Below, in pieces: positions 35,601 through 44,600 of a stretch of DNA of 47,135 bases. The notes beneath the pieces were generated by a model that saw only the letters and a list, made by a program, of their open reading frames with translations, was not told where the DNA came from and did no database searches. The number at the start of each line of letters is the position of its first letter. The first letter of the stretch is position 1. The translations under genes and the position numbers were made by a program. Origin of the DNA: Hondaea fermentalgiana (lineage: Eukaryota > Sar > Bigyra > Thraustochytrida > Thraustochytriidae); NCBI GenBank assembly GCA_014084085.1, contig NPFB01000021.1:204417-251551 (forward strand), read 5' to 3'.

Positions 35601-38452
35601 CGCTTTGCTTCCGGTTCGCTTGCCTCGAACCTTCTGCGTTGATCCGCAAGGGCCTGCTGTTGTTGCTGTTGTTGCTGTTGCTGTTGTTGCTGCTGGTGCT
35701 GGTGCTGCTGGTGTTGCTGTGGGTACTGTCGATGACGATCGAAGCCAGCTTGCTGTGCTCGCGCCTGATGCAGCGGGTACTGCGTCTGCATCCTCGAATG
35801 AGATTGGCCCATGCTTGAATGCCCGCCCATCCCACGCCCTCGCCCTCGAAAGGCGCTCTGGGAGTAGCCTCCTTGTTGATGTTGCTGTTGCGGTTGTTGG
35901 GGCTGCTGGTGCTGGGAGTACTGCTGGTGCTGTTGCTGCTGGTGCTGTTGTTGCTGCCGACGCGCCGCCTGTCCGAGTGAGGCGCCTCCTTGGTGTTGTG
36001 CACCCATCCCCGGCGCCCCCGTAGAAGGAGGTGGCTCCTGCGTCCCTGTCGGCCCCACGCCATGGGCCCAATGAGGGCCAATGAGGCCACCGACGGCTAA
36101 AATGGCAGCTTGCAAGAGACCAACATCGTTCGTTTCCTGGATTAGACCAAGAAGCGTCTCGCGGAGACCCAATTCAATGACGCGTCGGCGCGCATTCGCG
36201 TGACGCTCGCACAGCTTGGACAATACGAAACAGAGCCAGACCTTGAGATTCAAGAGAGCGAAACGCGCCTCCTCATCCATTGCCAAGGGGGCCAACAATA
36301 TTCTCTGAATGGCCTCAAGCAAAGGGTCTTGCAGACAAAGTTCCTGGCCAACAGGATGCCCATCGAGTATAACGCTCAAAACGAAGGCCGCTCGTCGACT
36401 GTGGCCAACCGTTTGTGCAATCTCGGTCAGCTCCTTGGGCGAGCACATGGTGTAAGAGTCTGGAAGGTCAAGCCATTGAATTTGGTCCACAAAGTACTGA
36501 TGGCCCCTGCGAAGCTCCCCAGGGGCACGCGCGCCGCCTCGGCCTCCTGCCTGGGCGCCTGCGGCATGTGATGTGCTAATTTCCTTGACAAGGTCTGCTT
36601 GGCATGAGCTGTCGAGAGCGAGAATCTTGCTCCAAATGTGAATCAGGACGGGACGGTTCTCTTGCGCACTCAAAAGGAGCTTGTTCACATAAGGGAAAAT
36701 GCCCACGCTGAGTGCTAATGAGACAGCCCAAGAGCCGAGGTTGAGAAAGCGTGCCAGAAGATCGAGGGCTCGTTGTCTATGGACGGAGCTCAAGAGCACT
36801 TGGAGGACAATCGGAAGCTGCTCAGGAACCTCGCGGCGCTCCACATTCTCGCCGTACGTGAGCCATACCTCAAAGGCGGTGAGCTGATGCGCAAAGAATT
36901 CGCTCTGGCGATATGTGTACACACGGTTCTCGATCTTTTCGTGCTGTTTCGAAGGACTCTGGCGCCCGCGTCGACTCGCCGGGCCAGTCCCGACCCCGTC
37001 TTTGGCCGATAGATTCGGGACCAGAAGTGGAAGCTGCGTGAGACAATTCTCGACTGCCATATCCCAGGACTGCCAAAGATGGTGCTGCCAGGTAGGCGGC
37101 AGCGCAGGATGAGACTGCGGCGTGCAGTTTAATGACTTGAGAAGGCGTTCCGCAAGAAGAAAGTTACGAAAGAGCGACGCCACGAGAATGTCTTGACGAA
37201 AGAGTTTGCGGAAAAGGTTGCGCGGAATCACTGTCCAGGCAATCGTGTCTGTGATGGCAGTGAAGATCCAATTCAGCTCCCCAAGCGGCGTTTTGCGCTC
37301 AACGAGCTTACCTGGGACGCAGTCCACCATGTCGACGGTAATGCCCAGGGCATCCATGGACACGCGGTGCTGCATGACATACCAGCGGAGTGCAATCTTG
37401 ATGGGCGTGGTCAGACAAGAGGTGAAAATATCTGCTGGGAAATCCGGACTTGAGGGAAGGTTTTCGTTGGGGCCGCACGCAAGCAAGACGATGCAGTCAT
37501 TTGGGGCATGTTCCCGACGACCTTGATGCGCATTCCCAGCTCGCCCGCCGCGCCCTCCGTTGACGGCGCCATTGTGCAGAGACAGCTGGTTGTTTTGATA
37601 ATGTTGTTGTTGTTGCTGCTGTTGCTCTGCAAAGATGTCGCGCACAAAATGGGGAAGCAAGAGTCCGGCATGGGAACAGTCAAAGGTGTAAATTGCAGGA
37701 CTGCCGACCCATCGTTTCAGTTCGTGTACCGACAGTGGCATGTACTGCGTAATGTCACTGTTGAACACCCAGATTTCGCCGTTGCTCGATGGTCGTGGCA
37801 CGCCATGGCCATTGTAGTGAAATAACACTCGCTGGTTCTTGGCGGTCTTGCGCAACGAGTTGCACAGTCCACTGATGCGGTCGAGATCCGGATCTTGAAT
37901 GTACTTGTACCGTGCGTGAGGATGCCAAAGCTCAAAATTTTGTTGCAGCGTCTTGGACACCAGTTCGAGGGCGCGCGCGGTCATGTACTGCGTTGGGTCG
38001 ATCCAGCACTCGAGACGAGCGCACGGGTCGGTCTTGACTACATCCGGCGGGTCAGTGCCAAGATTAAGACATAGAACGAGTCCGACCGAGACGGTTTTCA
38101 TGCGCTCACGCAGCTTCCACGAAGAAGGGGCCACGGCAAGGGCCTCGTCGTCGAGGCGCTCCTTGACCTCTTCCTCGAGATAGGTGAGAAGCCGCTTGTC
38201 TTGCGACCTGAGCCGCAATTTCCCGCCCTCGAAACCCACGCCCGGTGGGAGCTGGGCGGGCCCTGCCGCGTTCCCGCCGCCCAGGGCGCCGGCGCCGGTC
38301 GCGCCGAGCATCTTGGCGCGGACCTGGGCGACGGTGTCATGCACGCGCAGCTCGAGCAGCTGCAGCTCCAGGTCGTCGGCGAGCGCGTACTCGCCGCTGG
38401 GGCCCACGCGCCAGTCGTGGTGCCGCCCGTCCAGCAGGAAGGCGCCCTCCAT
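32612..38452 (-). CDS. RPTOR: Raptor, regulatory-associated protein of TOR (TORC1 scaffold)
   Basis: A 1,946-residue homologue of Raptor/Kog1, which presents substrates to TOR kinase in TORC1. ATG at 38452. The caspase-like RNC domain lies at about 115-390: LCLNLGTDPPDVVKTDPCARL, CWIDPTQYM, HYNGHGVPRPSSNGEIWVF with the relic His, and YTFDCSHAG with the relic Cys. LLACGPNENLP and RNLFRKLFRQDILVASLFRNFLLAERL complete it. HEAT/ARM repeats follow at about 540-820 (WSKILALDSSCQADLVKEIS) and resume at about 960-1090. A Gln-rich insert at about 820-940 is encoded by CTG/TTG repeats. A Ser-rich linker runs to about 1440. The C-terminal WD40 propeller covers about 1440-1940, ending VSALAFHPYKLLLGAGALDSVVSVY. 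Human Raptor has 1,335 residues; the extra length is low complexity. The gene is intron-free. Confidence 0.96.
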   Translation of the reverse strand: MEGAFLLDGRHHDWRVGPSGEYALADDLELQLLELRVHDTVAQVRAKMLGATGAGALGGGNAAGPAQLPPGVGFEGGKLRLRSQDKRLLTYLEEEVKERLDDEALAVAPSSWKLRERMKTVSVGLVLCLNLGTDPPDVVKTDPCARLECWIDPTQYMTARALELVSKTLQQNFELWHPHARYKYIQDPDLDRISGLCNSLRKTAKNQRVLFHYNGHGVPRPSSNGEIWVFNSDITQYMPLSVHELKRWVGSPAIYTFDCSHAGLLLPHFVRDIFAEQQQQQQQHYQNNQLSLHNGAVNGGRGGRAGNAHQGRREHAPNDCIVLLACGPNENLPSSPDFPADIFTSCLTTPIKIALRWYVMQHRVSMDALGITVDMVDCVPGKLVERKTPLGELNWIFTAITDTIAWTVIPRNLFRKLFRQDILVASLFRNFLLAERLLKSLNCTPQSHPALPPTWQHHLWQSWDMAVENCLTQLPLLVPNLSAKDGVGTGPASRRGRQSPSKQHEKIENRVYTYRQSEFFAHQLTAFEVWLTYGENVERREVPEQLPIVLQVLLSSVHRQRALDLLARFLNLGSWAVSLALSVGIFPYVNKLLLSAQENRPVLIHIWSKILALDSSCQADLVKEISTSHAAGAQAGGRGGARAPGELRRGHQYFVDQIQWLDLPDSYTMCSPKELTEIAQTVGHSRRAAFVLSVILDGHPVGQELCLQDPLLEAIQRILLAPLAMDEEARFALLNLKVWLCFVLSKLCERHANARRRVIELGLRETLLGLIQETNDVGLLQAAILAVGGLIGPHWAHGVGPTGTQEPPPSTGAPGMGAQHQGGASLGQAARRQQQQHQQQQHQQYSQHQQPQQPQQQHQQGGYSQSAFRGRGRGMGGHSSMGQSHSRMQTQYPLHQARAQQAGFDRHRQYPQQHQQHQHQQQQQQQQQQQQQQALADQRRRFEASEPEAKRQDCTVARSLLELLLHGSPAVRREVALALARFVLDPRHATLIQLTVHELKELQGSALQARSGGALDAQDLEDLVQTLKQKIGPNTETYLNVWLTIKHLAAHDPFPAVSRVANVLVEFVRVELQKRINNIRSRAGLQQTESSSSSSPKPAFSLDGRNNASAGSRAEPNGAKKGSSTPLNTGVDAASASSDGGHRAQQVPQPPPMPAPPPAPQRQNPYILAEDILEALGLVSTLYARRAREFTKRVPAASDNTWIPKEGPHHEIDPLSADGSSIVRWKRRKSEAAQAAIMLMYRGAQWAKILQEDDPKLVQDVMAAISAPLPSISRSVSHQSHQSNNTVTSQGVQSGISVSSSSSSSSPSNSSSASPSGQAQNALQSQAHSAQRLPSEDALDTLSQPTDAQSRVPSPTLRVQRRLERLSHAINKHGAGLLVHRDGTWAATQRAWLGDLSKPGKFEEHAVFDHGQARCSQVLFHPFEPVIVVAGQTGEISLWTYPVESATALQASTTENTLLNRFDNETCVGVRLEMASALAASSSSDNEANAGNGYSRDEQQQQLMLQQQQQQQQSGLLERESSVDAASPRGLRLNGSGRSADGNASGIRKQYSTPPLGPQQVPLQTKLQMQLQSQTQADYAQGIRDVSIRSSHVHHHHKVGRGPVQARTTAMSWMNETAEPYLVVGSDDGRVRVWRDVLERCGQGKVNGARLVTAWTALPELRAGASGPGMTFNLQRCGHLICGGALQTVAIWDMVKECEVGRVDAGTQKGTTSIAAYGPTLGLGGTGVPSEIDMGFHGSQAGGEDGAVFVVGSGDGAVRVFDKRVRAGARLATAVAVCQSHRSWVVNVSVPSSGEGRTIVSGSVSGEVRFYDIRRFAHGSPLFQQQLDTYYKAREDGEDVLRPRPRLVQPELAFDVHRSPMTALAHHEFAPILASGSHHQFIHIANAQGEKLSSIRYHHGFLRQRIGPVSALAFHPYKLLLGAGALDSVVSVYAPASSATVPLDTH
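35653..35955. repeat. CAG/CAA-type repeats encoding Gln tracts of Raptor
   Basis: Two clusters of TTGCTG/TTGTTG repeats (about 35653-35722 and 35870-35955), read on the minus strand as long Gln runs with His. They sit in a disordered insert between HEAT blocks. Confidence 0.85.
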
Positions 38453-38845
38453 CGCGCCAGCTCGGGCCCCACCCGCTTCGCTCGCCCCGCCTGCGCGCGG
38501 CTCGCTCCGTTTGCGCTATGCGCTGCTCTGCCAGGCGCTCTCTGATGTTGAGGATTTTTTGCCACACGCTCTGCAACAAAGCAGAGACGCAGCCCTGCAG
38601 CACTATTTTTAAGTTGGCAATGACGACGATGCAAGGAGAACGCAGCGCAGCAGCCGGGCCGGCTCGAGGAAATGGGTTGGCAGTGGACGGCTGGCAGAAG
38701 ATGGCGAATCGCGGGCTGGACTGTAGACCCAGAGAATCACGGCGAGGACATCGATGATGATGGGGATGATCTTGGCCGGATGCAAAGATGACAAAGGGGG
38801 AGGAAAGAAGATGGTTTTCTTTTGAAGCAGTGCACGAAGGAAATT
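38453..38845. other. Raptor upstream region
   Basis: 393 bp between the Raptor ATG and the stop of the ENO4-like gene, both on the minus strand. It should contain the Raptor promoter. No distinct motif or gene is seen. Confidence 0.5.
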
Positions 38846-40495
38846 CTAAAAGGGAGACCGGAAGCGCGAACCTGCGTAGAACGCAGAGCTGCCAAGAGCA
38901 TGCTGGATGCGTAATAACTGGTTCAGTCTCGCAGCAGTGTTGGGCGAGGCGAAGTTGCCAAACTGCACGAGACCAATGCCTGCGCCGACACAGAAATCAG
39001 CAGCAAACTCATCATAAGTGTCGTGCGTTGGCTCCCACACAACCACCATCGCCTGGCCCATGCTTGCGTTGGCCTCGCAAACCTGTGCAAGGTCCGTCAC
39101 CGTAAAGACGTCACTGAACGGCGTGCCAATGTAGATGCGCTCGCCATTGCACGGAGGTAGGCCGCTGTCCAGGCTTCCGGAAGATGTCTTGCCTTCTTCC
39201 TCGGCATCCTCTCCGTCTCCCTCGCCGTCGCTGCCTTCTCCGCTGGCTTCCTTGCCTTCGACGGGCGAAGCGTCCTCGTCTTTAGTCTCTGCGCCATCAC
39301 CATCCTCAGTATGGGCAGCAATGCCGTCTTCCGCGACGTGGTTGAGCAACAAGACTTGCTCGCCATATTCTTCGACGAAATTAGCCATTTGTGATTTGTT
39401 TTGCGGAGGAAAGATGTTTTCTGCAACCGCGAGGAGGAGCCCACTTTCTTCATTCCCAAGCAGTTCTTTTGCCGCTTCGAGAACTGCGGTTCGCGCATCT
39501 TCCGGTGGACTGAAGGACACGTCCAAGCGTGGTGGACTTGCGCTTGGTGCAACGTGACCTTCTCCCTCACCAGGTTCTTCGTTTTCGCCCTCGGCAGCGT
39601 CTTTGCCTTCTGAAGAGTCTTCCTTGCTCTCGCCATTTTCGCTTGCGTCAGCCCCATCTTTTATGGGTGCTGCATCATCCGGAAGGTCATCGAGAATCAT
39701 CTCGCGCGCTGTGACGCTGAGCTTGAGCTTTTCGGCCCATCCTCGTTCCGAGACACACGCAACAACTGCCTGCAAAAGGTCTGCGAAGCTCGATTCAGTG
39801 CTCGTAGCTTCAGGAAGGGCTGCAAGTGCAGCAATTGCTTCACGTGCTAATCGAATCGCACTTTCCAAGGAACTTGCACCTGTTGGCAGGATGCCGATCG
39901 CATCATGAGCCCGTTCGATTGCGGTGAACCAGGGAACAGGCATGGCGAACTCGCTACGTTTCATAAGACCTGCGATTTGACGAAAGACTGGCTCGTCAAT
40001 GGCACTTGCTTTGCACATGGCCACCGACGCAGCATACAAAGTGTTGCACCCAATCTTAACTTTTCGCTCCGATGTGTCGAGAGCGAGAAGTGCCTGATCT
40101 GCAGCCTCCAGATCAGCGGGATCGCAACCCACCAGTGCTTTGGCAATGGGTCCATTGATGGTACTGACAAAGTTGTCGCCGACGAGGCGGTCTGCCGCGG
40201 TTGGGATTCGCACACTACTCACTTGCGTCCTAAATTGACCATTGTCCGTGACGATTTCCACCTCGAATGCCTCGTCGCCACTGCAGTCGTAGACAATTCG
40301 GCCGTGCACCTCAAGCACGCCCTGGCCTGCCTTTGACTTTTCTTTAAAGAGGCCCGCGATTTGGGCATAAGGGTCTTCTGGGCGCTGACGAAGGCACTCG
40401 TTGAGAACCTCATTCACCGTGCGCTCCAGTTCATGCTCAGCGAGGTACGCCTCCACCATCTTTTTTTCGGACTTAATCTTCGTTGCGTTCGCCAT
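38846..40495 (-). CDS. ENO4-like protein: DPY30/RIIa-type helix plus degenerate enolase
   Basis: A 549-residue protein from ATG at 40495; an in-frame GTG at 40606 was not accepted. Residues 13-51 (YLAEHELERTVNEVLNECL, then RPEDPYAQIAGLF) resemble the DPY30/RIIa docking helices of ciliary proteins. From about 60 an enolase N-terminal fold is recognisable (VLEVHGRIVYDCSGDEAFEVE, against the family pattern xRxIxDSRGxPTVEV). Two acidic low-complexity inserts lie at about 300-345 and 430-470. The final 95 residues match the enolase C-terminus (FTVTDLAQVCEANA; DEFAADFCVGAGIGLVQFG; LNQLLRIQHALG; FYAGSRFRSPF). The catalytic SHRSGE loop is WEPTHD, and the barrel is too short to keep the catalytic Lys and metal ligands. 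Vertebrate ENO4 is a sperm-flagellum protein, so a zoospore axonemal role is likely. It is probably not a working glycolytic enzyme. Confidence 0.8.
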   Translation of the reverse strand: MANATKIKSEKKMVEAYLAEHELERTVNEVLNECLRQRPEDPYAQIAGLFKEKSKAGQGVLEVHGRIVYDCSGDEAFEVEIVTDNGQFRTQVSSVRIPTAADRLVGDNFVSTINGPIAKALVGCDPADLEAADQALLALDTSERKVKIGCNTLYAASVAMCKASAIDEPVFRQIAGLMKRSEFAMPVPWFTAIERAHDAIGILPTGASSLESAIRLAREAIAALAALPEATSTESSFADLLQAVVACVSERGWAEKLKLSVTAREMILDDLPDDAAPIKDGADASENGESKEDSSEGKDAAEGENEEPGEGEGHVAPSASPPRLDVSFSPPEDARTAVLEAAKELLGNEESGLLLAVAENIFPPQNKSQMANFVEEYGEQVLLLNHVAEDGIAAHTEDGDGAETKDEDASPVEGKEASGEGSDGEGDGEDAEEEGKTSSGSLDSGLPPCNGERIYIGTPFSDVFTVTDLAQVCEANASMGQAMVVVWEPTHDTYDEFAADFCVGAGIGLVQFGNFASPNTAARLNQLLRIQHALGSSAFYAGSRFRSPF

Positions 40496-40947
40496 GGTTG
40501 GGCTCTGCTCTATCTGTCTGATCCTGGTAAAGCGAGGTCCCTTTGACGTCTTCGTTGACCTTTGCGGCTCGTCGTCGTTACGCTTTCCTTTGCAAGACTT
40601 CTGCACGCGTGGGCCAGCCCAGCAACTGCAGCGCCGAGACAGACGAGATGTTACTCCTCTGTTTTTCTCCTACAAAGCTCAGGTGCAGAAAGAAGAAGGC
40701 GGGCGCCTGCTCGCTCAACTCTGGCTATGCAAGTGGTCAGAGACGTTACGATCGCTCGGGCCCAGCACGACGAGCGAATATGGGTTGCGCAGAATACATG
40801 TCTACAACAATGGCTACATTCGCGTGTTCCTTTTCTCCGAGCGAGCGAGGGTCTAAAGCTCGGACTCATGTCAGTCAGGGAAAACTCAGATCGCAGGCCA
40901 GACTCTGCAGAAGACATACTACTACATCGGAGCCGCAGCAGCGTGCG
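40496..40947. promoter_or_regulatory. Divergent region between the ENO4-like and CoA-binding genes
   Basis: 452 bp holding both promoters. An ATG at 40780 is in frame with the CoA-binding gene and would add 56 residues, so the right part may be coding. Confidence 0.5.
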
Positions 40948-41540
40948 ATGGGGAGCAAGATGTCCGGCGCAGGAGGCAGCGGCGGCGATGCGGTGACTTC
41001 GTTCTTTGCGAGCAAGCAGTTCGCCGTCGTCGGCGCCTCGTCGAACCGGGCAAAGTACGGCAATAAGGTGCTTCGGGCGTACACGGAGCATGGGCTCACG
41101 GCCATCCCGGGTAAGTAGGGGTGGAAGTACTACTCGTATCTTGCGTTAGTGTCGATCGCCCCGGTGAAGCGCTCGTGTCGCGTTCGCAAGGCTTAACAAG
41201 GTCAGCTGAGACTAACTCCGTCGCGTTGCGGATTTTTGCATGCGTGCCATCGATAGTTCATCCCAAGGAGACAGAGGTCGAAGGCCTCGCCGTGCAGCAG
41301 CTCGAGGACATTGAAGATCCGGCGAACACGGGTGTGTCCATCATTACCCCTCCTGGAGCAACCGGTGAGGTTATCGAAAAAGCTGCCAAACTCGGTTTTA
41401 CCAAACTCTGGCTTCAGCCCGGTGCTGAAAATAAGGACGTCCTCGACAAGCTTGCCTCGATGGACGTCGAGTATCTTGCGGGAGGGCCCTGTGTGCTCGT
41501 GAGCTTGGCGCGTGGCGATCACAAGAAGGCCAACATGTAA
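40948..41540 (+). CDS. CoA-binding domain protein (YccU type), two exons
   Basis: Exon 1 is 40948-41110 and exon 2 is 41257-41540; together they give 148 residues, the normal length of bacterial YccU-type CoA-binding proteins. The Rossmann-like fold shows FAVVGASSNRAKYGNKV (25-41), IPVHPKETEVEG (53-64), VSIITPPG (81-88), KLWLQPGAEN (104-113) and the final GPCVLVSL (131-138). The join restores IP-V-HPKE, exactly the residues expected after beta-2. Unspliced, the first exon would stop at GK-stop. In-frame ATGs occur at 40948 and 40960, and another at 40780 would add a basic, Ser/Arg-rich leader possibly for organelle import. The family binds CoA or acyl-CoA; its role is poorly known. The 3' end is only 136 bp from the end of the convergent kinase gene. 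Confidence 0.9.
41111..41256 (+). other. Spliceosomal intron in the CoA-binding gene
   Basis: A 146-bp phase-1 intron. The donor is G|GTAAGT at 41111, matching the U1 consensus; the acceptor is CGATAG|TT at 41256. It carries in-frame stops, and removing it joins two halves of a conserved domain without loss. No strong polypyrimidine tract precedes the acceptor. Confidence 0.9.
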
Positions 41541-41676
41541 GCCCGTGCGTATCGTTTGCAGCTACCAGCTGATATCTTCTCCAATGTCAAATCTTGCATA
41601 TTTTTCATGTCAATCAAATGTTTTTACAAAAGTTGATCGTCCCTCTTCAACCAATTCTACGGATTCCATTTTGAAA
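41541..41676. other. Short convergent spacer
   Basis: 136 bp between the stops of the CoA-binding gene and the CNB-domain kinase gene; their 3' UTRs may overlap. Confidence 0.6.
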
Positions 41677-44600
41677 TCAAAGCGTCGACACTGAGAGCAA
41701 GCCAAGAGATTGCCGTTTGTGATGTCTGGTGTGCGCGAGAAGATCCTTGTTGGAGGTAACTTCGTGCAGCTTTTGACGAATGAGCCGGCTTTCGATAGAG
41801 TTTCTTGCGTCGTCGTCGTCATCCTTGTCGCCACCATGTAGGGTTTCGACTGTACTCACTGATTTAGGGCTTTCCAAGTCACCTTCGCTCGTTGCAGCGT
41901 TTTCGAACACATGCGGCTCTGTGTCAATGGCATCCAAAGGTTGGCGTTGTCGCTGATGCCGATGTTCTCGCGAGAGCATTTGCCGACGTTGCGGCCTGGT
42001 CTTGCTCTCATCTTTTCGCTGCTTAAAAAATGGAGGCTCCTCGGGAACGAGTGGTGGATCCAATCTGCGGTCGACGAGTTCGCGCCAAGGAAAGTTGTCA
42101 AAGAATGGATGCTCTACTGCGCCACGAGGACCCGCAACGCCAACACCCAAGCGCGTGTACAATGAAGGTTGCAATAAGCGTAGAATCAGATCTATGGCGT
42201 TGTTCCACTCTGGAGCAAGCGTGGATAAGTTGGCTAATCCCCCTGGCAAGCCCGCAAGCTCGTCCTGTGCCACGCTTTCCGAATCTTTAGCACCCGTCGG
42301 AGACGACCCAGGAAGTGATTTCTTCGCAAAAGCCTCGGCAAAACTGACAACGCGATGCAGAACGATGTGGACATTTGTCGCGGCGTTCTGCGCCTCTTCT
42401 TGCGCAGCTGGGGCGTTGCTCTCCGCGCGTGGAGAATGTGCAGTCGAGGGCGCTGTCGTGAACTCAAATGGATTAAAGCCGCAGGCCAGCTCGAAAAGTG
42501 TAACGCCAAGAGCCCACCAGTCAACTGCAAGTCCGTAGCTTATGCCACGACCAAGCACCAAACGCGCAATCTCCGGTGCCATGTATTTCGGAGTTCCGCA
42601 AAGCGTGCTCGTTCGAGCTGTCTCGCCACACATATTGCCCTTGGAGATGCCAAAGTCGATGAGGCGTAGATAACCCGTTGCGTCGACCATAATATTACCC
42701 GGTTTGATGTCGCGATGCAGAATATCATTCTCAAAAAGCACCTTGAGCGTGCTCACGAGGCAAGCCGCATAGAACTTGAAGCTTTCAAGCGGTAAGCCCT
42801 GAGGATGACTGGCAATGAGGGCTGCAAGATCTCCGCCAATCATGGGGTCCATGCCGACTGTGACGAGCGCTCGCTGCGGCTCGGCCATGATTCCAAAAAT
42901 TCGAGGCACCGTATTTGTCGAAGCGAGACGCAGCATCAAAGCAATTTCGACATGAGCAGAGTGACCGAGCTCGCGCGGCTCGTCTGCAGCTTGCGCCAGC
43001 CATTCTGGATCGGAGAAGAGGGACGAAGACGAAGACGAGAACGACCCCTGGTTGACAGCGCCGAGATCGAGCACTTCTTTGACGGCCAAGACGCGATCGC
43101 TTGGTCGGTGACGAGCATAGTAAAGCTTGGAACTGGGTCCCGTAAAAAGTCTTCGAAGCAAGATCAGATCACCGCGATCTAACCGTGTCAAGCTTAGGGT
43201 TGCTTTGGATACTGGCGTTTGCCTCAAAGGTGACTTTGACCCGCTGTCGGCTCCGCTACTCTGCGGCTCCTGTCCCTCGTTGGCGCTCTGCACGTTTTTG
43301 TCCGGTACTCCAGGCAGCTCACCCTGCTCTGTGCTCGCGCGATCACTGCATTCGATACCTAGCTTTGTTAGAATCTCGCGCGAGATTAGCGCGCAAATAA
43401 CTTCGCCAGTCGCTCGCGCCACTCGAGTGGGTGAGGTGGCAAAGAAACGAGAGCCAAAATTGCGGACCGAGATGTCGCCGACGAGCGCAGAAGCGTCGCC
43501 AAAACAGTCGCCGGCCGTGAGACTGACGAGGGGTTCACTCCGTTGGAAAACTGTCAAGGCGCCGTCCAGAATAAGCCAGAGTCCCTCGGTGCCTGGAAGA
43601 ACCTGGCCGGCAGAAAGTCGAGTCACAGACATTCGGTCAGCAATCGCAAAAATCTCGACGCTTGTGCGCTCGGAAAAGAGCGGGTGGTGAGAAAGTGCAT
43701 GGCCAATATGCAGCGCCTGGAGCATGCTCTGGTCCTGTTTAAGCTTTGTCTTTTTGCCAGCATGCAAGAGTGATAGAGCTTCTGCCAAAACTTCGTGTGT
43801 TAGAATGCCAACACGAGCGCCCCGCTCACGTGCAGAAATGCGGTAGCCCACATCCGCGGATCTTAGCTCTTCAGAGATTATGGCGGCTTCTGCAAAGAGC
43901 TCACCGCGATGAAGACAACGCACTTCTTCCCTCGTACACACGAGTTGCATGGTAGCGCTGTCACGTTTTCGATACTCGATTTCGAGGGCAGCCTCTCCAT
44001 TGTCAATGATGATTAGACCCGGCTCACTTGTGTGTTCGGCAAGGATGACCTCATTCGCGGCAAAGGTTTTCCAAACGACCTTTGACACGATGTACATTCT
44101 CGACTCGGGCGAGAGGTTCTGGAACAGGTAGATGTTTTGCAGGAAATCCGCTGCATCATCTTCCTGGTGGATGTTGTTTTCAGCAAAGCGCAAGGCAGCG
44201 AGCTGATACTCGAGGCGATGTAGAGCCAAAAGAGTAGCCTCATCAGAGATAACAACAGCGCTCTCCCGATGCAAGAGGGGTTCCAGCATGGCTGCCTCGC
44301 AAAGTACATCCCCGGGGCCACACTTGCGCAGGATCCGGGCTGCTGGGGTGTTGAGAACCTTGCGACGCAGTTGCAAGTTTCCAGAGATGACCACGAACAT
44401 GAGGGCCCCCGTCTGGCCTTGCAGATAAACGGACTCTCCTTTTGACACGGTGATCTCCACCGCTGACTTGTAGAGCTCGTGGCAAAAGCCTTCCTCGATG
44501 GAAGCAAAGGCGCTGGAGCCCGTGAGCGCTGCAGTGAGAAGGTCCTTTTGGCCATTTGAACTTGGCAGTTGAGACGATGCGGAGTTAAGCGATGATGACG

